A DNA stretch of 11,651 nt from the NCBI GenBank assembly GCA_029987025.1, contig DALTWQ010000036.1, positions 1 through 11,651 on the forward strand. The letters run 5' to 3'. The stretch's first letter is position 1, and each line of letters opens with the position of its first letter. The notes beneath the pieces were generated by a model, which saw only the letters and a program-made list of their open reading frames with translations, was not told the origin of the DNA and ran no database searches. This DNA is from Methanocorpusculum sp. Lineage in GTDB: Archaea; Halobacteriota; Methanomicrobia; Methanomicrobiales; Methanocorpusculaceae. Shown piece after piece: positions 1 to 5,904 of the stretch. Both the position numbers and the translations under genes were made by a program.

Positions 1-445
1 CACCAGTGAGTTTTGCACCATCGTAGTCGAAGTAGGTCTTTCCGGACTTCTTCAGTTCTGCTCCAGAGCAGAGTTCACGGATAGTGTCGATTGCTTCTCC
101 AAGTCTTGCGACCGGCTTTTCTGCCTGGATGCAGAGCTTCGGAAGAGTGGAAAGGTCACCAGGGCCGATACCGAGGGTTGCACGTCCGTCGGAAATTTCG
201 TTAAGAGTGCATGCAAAGGATGCCATTGCAGCCGGAGTGTCAGTGAAGGAGTTCATGATACCCGGACCCATCTTAAGGGTGGTGGTTGCCTGTGCAACTG
301 CAGTTAAAACTGAGTAGCAGTGTCTGTTGTTGTAGTGGTTAGTAATCCATGCATAGTCAATGTCTTTGCTCTCTGCAAGTTTACAGAAGTTAACAACCTG
401 CTTTACGTTTACGTTGCCAGGAACGAATTCAATACCGTAAGTCAT
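1..445 (-). CDS. mer: 5,10-methylenetetrahydromethanopterin reductase, N-terminal part (cut by window edge)
   Basis: This is the first 148 codons of Mer, the cytosolic enzyme that uses reduced F420 to turn methylene-H4MPT into methyl-H4MPT in CO2-to-methane metabolism. Translating the minus strand from the ATG at 445 gives MTYGIEFVPGN at the start, then DYAWITNHYNNRHCYSV, a KMGPGIMN segment, and NEISDGRATLGIGPGD. These are hallmarks of the F420-dependent, luciferase-like TIM-barrel Mer family. Family members are about 320 to 330 residues, so roughly the second half lies beyond base 1. The reading frame is intact to the edge. The start is fixed by a GAGGTG Shine-Dalgarno on the minus strand (455-460), ten bases before the ATG, with a TATA box further upstream. 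Unlike most other genes here, it therefore has a short 5' leader. The gene is divergent from the tRNA-Arg/dut unit. The identification is very secure. Confidence 0.96.
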   Translation of the reverse strand, partial: MTYGIEFVPGNVNVKQVVNFCKLAESKDIDYAWITNHYNNRHCYSVLTAVAQATTTLKMGPGIMNSFTDTPAAMASFACTLNEISDGRATLGIGPGDLSTLPKLCIQAEKPVARLGEAIDTIRELCSGAELKKSGKTYFDYDGAKLTG

Positions 446-454
446 AGTTCTTTA

Positions 455-496
455 CACCTCATAGTTATGGTTTTACTCCTCAACATAAATATATTC
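455..496 (-). promoter_or_regulatory. mer promoter (TATA box) and Shine-Dalgarno
   Basis: On the minus strand the sequence AATATATTTAT (complement of 485-495) is a good archaeal TATA box. It lies about 45 bases before the mer ATG, predicting transcription start near 462-466 and a leader of about 17-20 bases. That leader contains GAGGTG (complement of 455-460), complementary to the 3' end of 16S rRNA. Placement is inferred from spacing only. Confidence 0.6.
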
Positions 497-523
497 TGAT
501 TCTCAGGTCTGAAAACACGCCGA

Positions 524-536
524 AATAAGCCTTATT
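524..536. repeat. Small palindrome upstream of the mer promoter
   Basis: The bases AATAAG-C-CTTATT form a perfect 6+1+6 inverted repeat about 30 bases upstream of the mer TATA box. Its position would suit a regulator binding site for mer. It is short and AT-rich, so chance is a real alternative. Confidence 0.25.
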
Positions 537-593
537 CAGAGGCAAAATGAAACGGGCTTAAATTCGGGCGTTTTTTCCTGCGCTCTTTTCCGC

Positions 594-602
594 GCTTATA
601 TC
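594..602 (+). promoter_or_regulatory. Possible TATA box in the mer / tRNA-Arg spacer
   Basis: GCTTATATC resembles an archaeal TATA box. On the plus strand it would start RNA near 625, giving the tRNA-Arg a 5' leader of about 70 bases for RNase P to remove. A closer A/T-rich stretch (TAAAAA, 662-667) is an alternative at about -32. The rest of the 446-696 spacer shows no convincing ORF. Confidence 0.25.
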
Positions 603-696
603 TGACGTAACGGGTTTCCCCTCTGAATCTCTCTGTTGACGTGCAGAATCCATCGATAATCGTAAAAAGAGAGAACTCTAAACAATATACAAATCA

Positions 697-768
697 GGAC
701 TTGTGGGGTAGTGGATATCCTTTCGGGCTTCGAACCCGAAGAACCGGGTTCGATCCCCGGCAGGTCCG
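697..768 (+). tRNA. tRNA-Arg (anticodon TCG)
   Basis: A full cloverleaf can be drawn. The acceptor stem GGACTTG (697-703) pairs with CAGGTCC (761-767) with one G-T wobble. The anticodon stem TCGGG/CCCGA (723-727 and 735-739) carries the seven-base loop CTTCGAA with anticodon TCG at 730-732, which reads CGA (and possibly other CGN) arginine codons. The T stem CCGGG/CCCGG (744-748, 756-760) has the loop TTCGATC. The discriminator is G768 and no CCA is encoded, so CCA must be added by the nucleotidyltransferase. No intron interrupts the anticodon loop. Confidence 0.95.
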
Positions 769-773
769 TATCG

Positions 774-783
774 TTTTTTTATG
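774..783 (+). terminator. T7 tract after tRNA-Arg, overlapping a possible dut TATA element
   Basis: Seven consecutive T residues (774-780) begin six bases after the tRNA and fit an archaeal oligo-T terminator. The same stretch, TTTTTATG, is centred about 28 bases before the dut ATG, the distance expected for a TATA box driving a leaderless transcript. It may do both jobs or only one. Confidence 0.4.
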
Positions 784-804
784 TTTTAGAGCATACATCT
801 AAGT

Positions 805-1236
805 ATGGTCTTATCTTCATCTATTATACGTCAGCGCCTCGCAGACAAAACCCTCGGTATTGAGCCGTTCGCAGAAGAATCTCTTCAGCCGTCATCGTAT
901 GACCTCAGGAGCGCAGAAGATATCGTCATAAAAAAAGGAGAACTCACGCTCGTTCCGACTATGGAGTTCGTATCTCTTCCCGATGACTTATGCGCAACCC
1001 TCTGGGGACGTTCCTCATTCGGAAGAAAAGGTGTTGTCCTGGGCGCAGGATATATCGACCCGGGATTTCGCGGAAACCTGACGCTCTGCATGGTAAATAA
1101 CGGCCCTGAAGATATTCCGGTTACCAAAGGCATGCGCGTTGTCCAGATGCTGATCCATCCGGTCGAAGGAAAAGTCGAGTCTGCCTATGACGGTCATTAT
1201 CAGGACAGTCACGGCGTTGTCAAATCAAAATTATAA
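805..1236 (+). CDS. dut: dCTP deaminase-family protein, probably a dUTPase
   Basis: This 143-residue protein belongs to the trimeric Dcd/dUTPase fold. Visible motifs are MVLSSSIIRQRL at the N terminus, QPSSYDLR (29-35), GRSSFGR (68-74; the phosphate-binding R-S-S), AGYIDPGFRG (81-90) and a GHYQD...SKL tail typical of the family's flexible C-terminal arm. The catalytic Glu of dCTP deaminase, ten residues after the Asp of the IDPG motif, is replaced here by Cys95, while Asp85 is kept. The core is also shorter than usual: the roughly 30 residues that normally follow YDLR are mostly absent. I therefore favour dUTP hydrolysis to dUMP (keeping uracil out of DNA and feeding dTMP synthesis) over dCTP deamination, as in the archaeal dUTPase branch of the Dcd family. 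No Shine-Dalgarno precedes the ATG, so the transcript is probably leaderless. Confidence 0.8.
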   Translation: MVLSSSIIRQRLADKTLGIEPFAEESLQPSSYDLRSAEDIVIKKGELTLVPTMEFVSLPDDLCATLWGRSSFGRKGVVLGAGYIDPGFRGNLTLCMVNNGPEDIPVTKGMRVVQMLIHPVEGKVESAYDGHYQDSHGVVKSKL

Positions 1237-1249
1237 CTGAAAATAATTT

Positions 1250-1274
1250 AAAAAAAACTTTAACTCTATTTTTT
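1250..1274. terminator. Bidirectional T-tract terminator between dut and the TctA-like gene
   Basis: The 43-base gap between the two convergent genes holds six T residues on the plus strand (1269-1274), serving dut. It also holds eight A residues (1250-1257), which read as T8 on the minus strand and serve the TctA-like gene. There is no strong hairpin, as is normal for archaeal oligo-T termination. Confidence 0.5.
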
Positions 1275-1279
1275 AACCC

Positions 1280-2509
1280 TTAAAACGCCAGAATGCCGAG
1301 TGTAAACAGCATCACCGGAATCATAATAGACCCCATACAGTAAAGCCTTGATATGCCGGTAAGTTCCGGAATCATTCCGACAGCTGTTGCTGCAGCGAGC
1401 AGGAACATGCCGAACGGTCCGCAGATAACAGCAGTAAGTGCGATTAAAAGAATCAGCACAGCAATAGCCAGCGGTTTTTGCGGAATCTTTGCGGCAAACG
1501 TCCCCGTCTTCGAAAGAAGAACAACTGCAAAATATCCGACGAACGCAGCACATCCTGCAGCTGCAAGCATCAGTGAGAGGTCCGGCAGTTCAAATTCTGC
1601 AAGAACCGCCATAGCTCCGGACCTCATTCTGCCTACTGCATAGAGCGCTGCAATACCTAATACCGCGTTTGCCGTATTTGCCGCAGACGTGGACAACAGA
1701 TATCCATGCGGTCTTCCTTCGTCAAAATGCACCCCGCGTCTCCGTATCGCAAGAACAGCGTTTGCGGTTCCGCTTGAAAATCCCGGAAGCCACCCCACAA
1801 CAGCGCCTGCAAGCGTTCCTTTCAGGGATGATTTGATAATTTCGCCACGTTTTGTGCCGAGTCCGGAAAAGGTCTGCGGTACAACAGTCCCCGGTCTTTT
1901 TAAGGTCTGCAGAAGAACAGGGATGCCGAAAAGGCCGGTCAGAAGCGGCAGCAGTATTTCACCGAGTCCGAAGAATCCGAAAGAGAGATAGGAAAAGTAC
2001 ATGCCGAAAACGCCGAGCAGCCCGGAAACGAGGAAAAGCAGGAGAGACCAGAGCGGCGCGCGTGAAAATACAATGAGGAGCGTCGCGGCAAGAAGAACAA
2101 TCAGGCCTACTGCCCAGTCGATTTCACCCTGAAACTGCGGCAGAACAACGTAAAAGAGCGCAAAGAGCGGAAGGCAGAAAACAAACCCGAAGAGACTTCC
2201 GAGCGCAGATATGCGGACTGCTGCAGCACCGTTTCCTTCGAGATACATCCTGTGCGCCGGAAGAACCGAAAGGACTGTGTCCGGGTCAGGAACTCCTACA
2301 AAAGTTGAAGGAATGCAGTCAGCAAATGTATGCACAACCATAAGGCTTACAATCATGCAGCAGACTCCCTCAACACCGAAAACAAGACTCAGCGGAACGG
2401 CAAGTGCTGCTGCCGCTCCTGCAGCGGTGTTGGAGTGCAATCCGGGGACAATACCGGTGATGCATCCTATAATGCATCCGGCAAGTGTTCCCAGGATAAG
2501 ATTCAGCAT
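1280..2509 (-). CDS. TctA/DUF112-type multi-spanning membrane protein
   Basis: This 409-residue, very hydrophobic protein has roughly ten membrane segments. It resembles the archaeal branch of the TctA family (tripartite tricarboxylate transporter large permease; the COG1784-type predicted membrane proteins). The GTLAGCIIGC...VPGLHSNT motif (7-28) near the N terminus recurs in shortened form as GTLAGAVVGWLPGFSSGT (231-248), giving a two-repeat architecture. STSAANTANAVLG (273-285) is a second conserved-looking loop. Classical TctA works with TctB and a periplasmic TctC binding protein, and neither is beside it, so the substrate and even the transport mode are unknown. The ATG at 2509 is the first possible ATG after an in-frame stop. 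No clear Shine-Dalgarno precedes it, and a weak TATA-like TTAGATAT lies about 28 bases upstream. It is divergent from hemD and convergent with dut. Confidence 0.75.
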   Translation of the reverse strand: MLNLILGTLAGCIIGCITGIVPGLHSNTAAGAAAALAVPLSLVFGVEGVCCMIVSLMVVHTFADCIPSTFVGVPDPDTVLSVLPAHRMYLEGNGAAAVRISALGSLFGFVFCLPLFALFYVVLPQFQGEIDWAVGLIVLLAATLLIVFSRAPLWSLLLFLVSGLLGVFGMYFSYLSFGFFGLGEILLPLLTGLFGIPVLLQTLKRPGTVVPQTFSGLGTKRGEIIKSSLKGTLAGAVVGWLPGFSSGTANAVLAIRRRGVHFDEGRPHGYLLSTSAANTANAVLGIAALYAVGRMRSGAMAVLAEFELPDLSLMLAAAGCAAFVGYFAVVLLSKTGTFAAKIPQKPLAIAVLILLIALTAVICGPFGMFLLAAATAVGMIPELTGISRLYCMGSIMIPVMLFTLGILAF

Positions 2510-2585
2510 ACCGATGTATTTGCACCGGAGTCATATCTAATTTTTCGAAAGCCGCTGCGGCTCCGGCAAAAATGGTAAACGTACT

Positions 2586-2594
2586 CATTATCTA
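2586..2594 (+). promoter_or_regulatory. hemD promoter candidate (TATA-like, leaderless spacing)
   Basis: CATTATCTA is centred about 28 bases before the hemD ATG at 2618, so transcription would start at or next to the start codon. A GGGAG at 2599-2603 is too far from the ATG to be a convincing Shine-Dalgarno. The 108-base spacer is shared with the divergent TctA-like gene. Confidence 0.35.
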
Positions 2595-2617
2595 CTTGGG
2601 AGTCAAATACTATTCAT

Positions 2618-3316
2618 ATGTTAATCGCCATAACCCAGCATGCAGGGGCTGTCGATGATAATGCCATTTGTGAGAAGTACAATCACAAAGCGCGTATTGT
2701 AAGTCCGGTAAAACCGGTGAAAAACCAGCAGGAGATTGATGCATTCGTTACTGCGGTAAACAACTGCGAGTTTGACGCCGTCTTTTTCCCGAGCGCATTC
2801 TCTGCAGAAATGATGGGTCCTCTTGTAAATCCGCGGCTTGCAACAAAAGTCCGCATGATTGCAAACGGCCCGCAGACCGCGCGCGATCTGCACAACATAG
2901 GTCTTGCAGCAGAGATGCTTCCGTTCTTCTATTCGCGGGATCTTATCCCGTATCTCGGAAAATGGATTCGCGGTAAACGGATTGCAATTCCGCGTGCAGG
3001 AATCACGTATCCGAAGTTAGTTGATGAAATCAGGGACGCCGGCGGAATTCCGTGCGAATACAAATGCTATGATATTGCTGCAACTAACGAGGTACTCAAC
3101 CTCGACGGCTGCGGAGCGGTGCTCTTTACAAGTCCTGCGGCGTTTGCTCTCGCAAAACTGCCGAAGCTGGACCGTGAAATAACCTTTATCGCAATTGGAG
3201 AAGTTACAGCTGACGAGATGATGTATCATGGAACAATTCCGACTGTTGTCGGTGACGGTTCTGTCGAAGGGACGATAAAAGCCCTGAACGCTACCTTGTG
3301 GTCGGAGTTCTACTGA
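2618..3316 (+). CDS. hemD: Uroporphyrinogen-III synthase
   Basis: HemD closes and rearranges hydroxymethylbilane to uroporphyrinogen III, the last common precursor of coenzyme F430, cobamides and siroheme in methanogens. The 232-residue length is typical. The family is poorly conserved, but the C-terminal signature is clear: GAVLFTSPAAF (167-176), FIAIGEVTADEM (190-201) and IPTVVGDGSVEGTIKAL (207-223), which match the usual 'fTS', 'aIGp.Ta' and '...t.egl..al' blocks. The N-terminal half holds the matching DAVFFPSAFSAEMM (53-66) and IANGPQTARDL (81-91), as expected for a two-lobed alpha/beta fold. The stop codon lies one base before the ATG of cbf5, so the two are almost certainly cotranscribed. 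No other tetrapyrrole gene is in the window. Confidence 0.88.
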   Translation: MLIAITQHAGAVDDNAICEKYNHKARIVSPVKPVKNQQEIDAFVTAVNNCEFDAVFFPSAFSAEMMGPLVNPRLATKVRMIANGPQTARDLHNIGLAAEMLPFFYSRDLIPYLGKWIRGKRIAIPRAGITYPKLVDEIRDAGGIPCEYKCYDIAATNEVLNLDGCGAVLFTSPAAFALAKLPKLDREITFIAIGEVTADEMMYHGTIPTVVGDGSVEGTIKALNATLWSEFY

Positions 3317-3317
3317 G

Positions 3318-4145
3318 ATGGTAAAATCGGGAATCGTTCTTGTTGATAAGCCGCGCGGTCCGTCCAGTCATCAGACGGCAGCGTGGGTCGGGGAGATTCT
3401 CAATATGTCAATAGGTCACTCGGGAACTCTTGACCCTATGGTATCAGGTGTTCTTGTGGTAATGACCGGAAAAGCGGTAAAACTTGCACCGCTTCTTCTT
3501 CAGCATGAAAAAGAGTATGTCGCCTGCATGCGGCTTCATGCGGATGTTTCGCGTGATGTGCTCGAAGAGACGGTTCGCGGATTTACCGGCAGAATTTATC
3601 AGCGTCCGCCAAGGCGTTCTGCCGTGAAGCGTTCGCTTCGTATCAGGGTTATTCACAAAATTGAGGTGCTTGATGTGTCCGGAAGACTTGTTCTTCTCCG
3701 TGTCAGGTGCGAAGCAGGAACCTACATCCGCTCGCTTTGTGTACACATCGGAAATGTGCTTGGCTGCGGCGCACAGATGATTGAACTGCGCCGCACAATG
3801 TCGGGCGGATTTACTGCGGCTGATTCTCACACGCTGCAGGAGATTCGCGATGCCGCTGAGCGCGGTGAGGCGGACTCTTTAATTCTCCCGCCGGAAGCGG
3901 CAATTTCAGATATTCCTAAAGCTGTTATCCGTGATTCTGCAGCAGATGCAGTCTATCACGGCGCAGTTCTTGCAGTTCCGGGCATCATCTCCTGTGATGA
4001 TTTCCGCGCAAAACAGAGTATTGCCCTTGTAACAGAAGAGGGAAAACTCGTTGCTCTTGCAGAAGCCCTCCTCGACGCAGATAAAATCCGTGCAAAGAAT
4101 CATGGTCTTGCCGCCCGTTCTGTGCGTGTTTTCACCGCGGAATAA
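3318..4145 (+). CDS. cbf5: H/ACA RNP pseudouridine synthase Cbf5 (TruB family)
   Basis: Cbf5 is the catalytic subunit of the archaeal box H/ACA ribonucleoprotein that turns uridines in rRNA into pseudouridine. It can also form Psi55 in tRNA without a guide RNA. The 275-residue sequence begins with GIVLVDKPRGPSSHQ (5-19) and carries IGHSGTLDPMVSGVL (32-46), in which Asp39 is the catalytic aspartate. It continues with KEYVA (65-69), QRPPRRSAVKR (95-105), EAGTYIRSL (132-140) and ELRRTMSG (156-163). Residues from about 196 to the end, with AVYHGAVLAVPGI (211-223), form the PUA domain that grips the ACA box and the 3' end of the guide RNA. The protein is at the short end for Cbf5, lacking N- and C-terminal extensions. 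A GGAG (3304-3307) inside the hemD end can serve as Shine-Dalgarno. The partners Nop10, Gar1 and L7Ae are not in the window. Confidence 0.95.
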   Translation: MVKSGIVLVDKPRGPSSHQTAAWVGEILNMSIGHSGTLDPMVSGVLVVMTGKAVKLAPLLLQHEKEYVACMRLHADVSRDVLEETVRGFTGRIYQRPPRRSAVKRSLRIRVIHKIEVLDVSGRLVLLRVRCEAGTYIRSLCVHIGNVLGCGAQMIELRRTMSGGFTAADSHTLQEIRDAAERGEADSLILPPEAAISDIPKAVIRDSAADAVYHGAVLAVPGIISCDDFRAKQSIALVTEEGKLVALAEALLDADKIRAKNHGLAARSVRVFTAE

Positions 4146-4152
4146 AGAGCAG

Positions 4153-4178
4153 ATTAATAAGGGTGTGAAACATATATC
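4153..4178 (+). promoter_or_regulatory. Promoter candidates for tRNA-Ser
   Basis: TTAATAA (4154-4160) sits about 35 bases before the tRNA 5' end and would start transcription near 4184, giving a short leader. A stronger-looking TATATC (4173-4178) lies only about 17 bases before the tRNA, too near for the usual spacing. Reading through from cbf5 is also possible. Confidence 0.35.
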
Positions 4179-4191
4179 ATATGCCGATTGG

Positions 4192-4275
4192 GCTGAGGTA
4201 GTCTAGTGGTAGGGCGCGGGCCTGGAAAGCCCGTGAGGCGAAAGTCTCTCGTGAGTTCAAGTCTCACCCTCAGCG
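4192..4275 (+). tRNA. tRNA-Ser (anticodon GGA)
   Basis: The acceptor stem GCTGAGG (4192-4198) pairs perfectly with CCTCAGC (4268-4274), with discriminator G4275. The anticodon stem CGGGC/GCCCG (4217-4221, 4229-4233) holds the loop CTGGAAA with anticodon GGA at 4224-4226, reading UCC and UCU. Between it and the T arm (GTGAG/CTCAC, loop TTCAAGT) is a long variable arm (4234-4250), the mark of class II serine tRNAs, which explains the 84-base length. The 3' CCA is not encoded and no intron is present. Confidence 0.96.
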
Positions 4276-4281
4276 TACCAC

Positions 4282-4310
4282 TTTTGTTTTCGTTTGTTTC
4301 CTGTGTTTTT
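4282..4310 (+). terminator. T-rich termination region after tRNA-Ser
   Basis: A series of T4, T4, T3 and T5 tracts follows the tRNA within 35 bases and fits archaeal oligo-T termination. The whole spacer 4276-4420 is pyrimidine-rich on the plus strand. I see no convincing gene in it; the frame open from 4294 looks like an accident of base composition. Confidence 0.45.
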
Positions 4311-4387
4311 AAGTAATTCAAAGGTTGTTTTTCAGATTCTTTCGCTGTTTAGTCCAGTGTCTTATTTTCCTCTGATTCATCCTGCAA

Positions 4388-4396
4388 CCTTATGTG
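4388..4396 (+). promoter_or_regulatory. Promoter candidate for the PUA-protein gene
   Basis: CCTTATGTG is centred about 29 bases before the ATG at 4421, which fits a TATA-like box driving a leaderless mRNA. No Shine-Dalgarno lies between it and the ATG. Confidence 0.35.
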
Positions 4397-4420
4397 TTCT
4401 CGCACCAAACATGTCTGTAT

Positions 4421-4918
4421 ATGGCAGATATCATCATAAAAAAACGTCATGCAATAAAGAAAGGTCAGCTGACCTCGCTGATGACAAAACTTCGGGAATC
4501 TATCGGAGACGATGCAGAAAAATACGTGGCTCAGATGATTGAAATTGCCGAAACAACTTCGAAGTTCAACATCTATCTGATTGATAAAAAACCGATTCTG
4601 ATGGAAAAAGACGAATGGGCATTCCCGACACTCCGCGGAGCGGTTATGCGCCCGTTTTCAGGCTGCAGAATAACCGTCGATATGGGGGCAGTTCCGTACA
4701 TGATAAACGGTGCTGATATTATGCGCCCGGGTGTTGTTTCCGTTACCCCTGATGTTAAGGCAAACCGTCCCGCGCTTGTGGTTGATGAAAGCCACGGAAA
4801 ACCGCTGGCAGTCGTAATTCCCCTCTACGATGCAGAAGGAATTCTCGCGCTCGAGAAGGGAAAAGCCGCGAAAAACATCCATTATGTCGGTGATGAGCTC
4901 TGGAATCTCGAACTCTGA
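4421..4918 (+). CDS. PUA-domain RNA-binding protein (MCT-1/Tma20-like, archaeal)
   Basis: This is a two-domain protein of 165 residues. Residues 1 to about 80 match the alpha/beta domain that precedes PUA in the archaeal relatives of eukaryotic MCT-1/Tma20. Residues about 82-160 form the PUA domain: ITVDMGAVPYMINGADIMRPGV (84-105), then DESHGKPLAVVIPLYDAEGI (122-141), then GKAAKNIHYVGDELW (147-161). Eukaryotic counterparts act with a SUI1-type partner in ribosome recycling and re-initiation. A role in translation is thus likely here too, but it is inferred. I chose the ATG at 4421 because homologous proteins begin close to MADIIIKKRH. An in-frame GTG at 4394 would add nine residues (beginning FSHQTC after the start) that look unlike protein and overlap the proposed promoter. 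The gene ends 51 bases before sepF, which appears to have its own promoter. Confidence 0.85.
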   Translation: MADIIIKKRHAIKKGQLTSLMTKLRESIGDDAEKYVAQMIEIAETTSKFNIYLIDKKPILMEKDEWAFPTLRGAVMRPFSGCRITVDMGAVPYMINGADIMRPGVVSVTPDVKANRPALVVDESHGKPLAVVIPLYDAEGILALEKGKAAKNIHYVGDELWNLEL

Positions 4919-4935
4919 GGGGTGTCGAGACAGAA

Positions 4936-4946
4936 GGCTTATTAGT
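4936..4946 (+). promoter_or_regulatory. sepF operon promoter candidate
   Basis: GGCTTATTAGT holds a TATA-like CTTATTAG (4938-4945) centred about 28 bases before the sepF ATG, the spacing of a leaderless archaeal transcript. The bases just before the ATG (AATAATCAATTAT) lack any Shine-Dalgarno. It would drive the sepF - zpr1-like - rsm22-like - mfnA run. Confidence 0.45.
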
Positions 4947-4969
4947 TCTCTCACTAAATAATCAATTAT

Positions 4970-5347
4970 ATGGGATTCCTTGACGGAGTATTCGGAACAA
5001 AAGAAAAGAAGCAGACTGATGAAGAAACCTATATGAAGCTCGACCTTCAGTCCTACGAAGGTTCATTAGGCGAAACCGGTCCTGCAACCATGTATGTTAA
5101 AATCGCCTCAGTCACTGACATTAAAGAGTGTCCGAGAATCAAAGACGAAATTTACAACGGCAACATTGTTATCGTCGACATCACTAAACTGAAACTTGAC
5201 AAAATGATGTTCGACCGCGTAATGGGCGATCTTCGTGCTGTTGCGCGCGACGTAAACGGAGATATTATCGGACTCGGCGATCAGCGCTATGTTATCATCG
5301 TGCCGACCGGCGTCCGCATCTCCCGCGAGAAGATCTGCGGTTTCTAA
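4970..5347 (+). CDS. sepF: Archaeal cell-division protein SepF
   Basis: SepF is the membrane anchor for the FtsZ ring in many archaea. The 125 residues show the expected plan. A short amphipathic N-terminal helix (MGFLDGVFG, 1-9) can insert into the membrane. A charged linker follows (KEKKQTDEE, 11-19), then the SepF core from about residue 40 with VKIASVTDI (43-51), DEIYNGNIVIVDITKL (59-74) and a GDIIGLGDQRYVIIVP (97-112) strand pair. The length fits the archaeal family. FtsZ is not in the window. The stop codon abuts the ATG of the next gene with no spacing, so translation of the two is coupled or at least their mRNA is shared. The start is supported by the membrane helix and by the TATA-like box 28 bases upstream. 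Confidence 0.9.
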   Translation: MGFLDGVFGTKEKKQTDEETYMKLDLQSYEGSLGETGPATMYVKIASVTDIKECPRIKDEIYNGNIVIVDITKLKLDKMMFDRVMGDLRAVARDVNGDIIGLGDQRYVIIVPTGVRISREKICGF

Positions 5348-5899
5348 ATGCGTCAGCTGGTAAAATCCCCGTGTCCTGACTGCGGTAAGGAAATTACCTT
5401 CATTTACGACACGGAAAATATACCCTATTTTTCAGAGATTCTCTTAATCAGCGGTGTCTGTGAGTCCTGCGGATTCAGGATTGTAGATACGATGATTTTA
5501 AGCGAGCATGAGCCCTGTGTCTGGGAATTTGCTGCTGATTCTGCAGAAGACCTGAATGCGCGCGTTGTACGCAGCACGATGGGTGAAGTGGATATTCCTG
5601 AACTCGGACTTAACATCAAACCTGGCCCTGCCTGCAGCGGTTTTGTATCCAACGTGGAAGGTGTGCTGGAGCGTGCCGAGGAGGCTGTAAGACGTGCGCT
5701 TATCTCAGCAGAAGGCGATGAAATCCGTGCCGCAGAAGAAGTGCTTTCTCACATCCATGATGCACGCGAAGGCAGTTTTCCGTTTACACTGAAAATTACC
5801 GACCCTTCCGGAAACTCCGGTATCGTGTCTCCGAAAGCAAAGAAGACCAAACTCGATATTGAACAAAAAGACGGGATGAGTTTTACCCCGTACTCCTGA
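5348..5899 (+). CDS. ZPR1-related zinc-finger protein
   Basis: This 183-residue protein is the single-copy archaeal form of the ZPR1 zinc-finger module (eukaryotic ZPR1 has two, and binds eEF1A). A C4 zinc finger is formed by CPDC (9-12) and CESC (38-41), separated by 25 residues. It is followed by the ZPR1 beta domain: VRSTMGEVDIPELGLNIKPG (74-93), FVSNVEGVL (99-107), and the hallmark DPSGNSGIV (152-160). In eukaryotes ZPR1 has been described as a chaperone for folding eEF1A, so help to archaeal aEF1A is a reasonable inference, not something shown here. The ATG follows the sepF stop with zero spacing, and the rsm22-like ATG follows five bases (TTTTT) after its own stop, making a tight operon. 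Confidence 0.9.
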   Translation: MRQLVKSPCPDCGKEITFIYDTENIPYFSEILLISGVCESCGFRIVDTMILSEHEPCVWEFAADSAEDLNARVVRSTMGEVDIPELGLNIKPGPACSGFVSNVEGVLERAEEAVRRALISAEGDEIRAAEEVLSHIHDAREGSFPFTLKITDPSGNSGIVSPKAKKTKLDIEQKDGMSFTPYS

Positions 5900-5904
5900 T
5901 TTTT

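Noticed and set aside
84..317. Plus-strand frame of 77 codons on the left edge
   Set aside because: It is antisense to mer, which is unmistakable in the opposite strand.
2370..2588. Minus-strand frame starting MSTFTIFAGAAAAFEKLDM, overlapping the start of the TctA-like gene
   Set aside because: The first 20 or so residues look protein-like, and I considered a frameshifted or alternative N terminus. After about residue 30 it is a Cys/Arg-rich shadow of the membrane-protein gene, and the TctA-like frame has its own good start with the family motif within 25 residues.
4294..4542. Plus-strand frame of 82 codons after tRNA-Ser
   Set aside because: The first half is the translation of a T-rich terminator spacer (Phe/Leu/Ser-rich) and the second half overlaps the PUA-protein gene in another frame.
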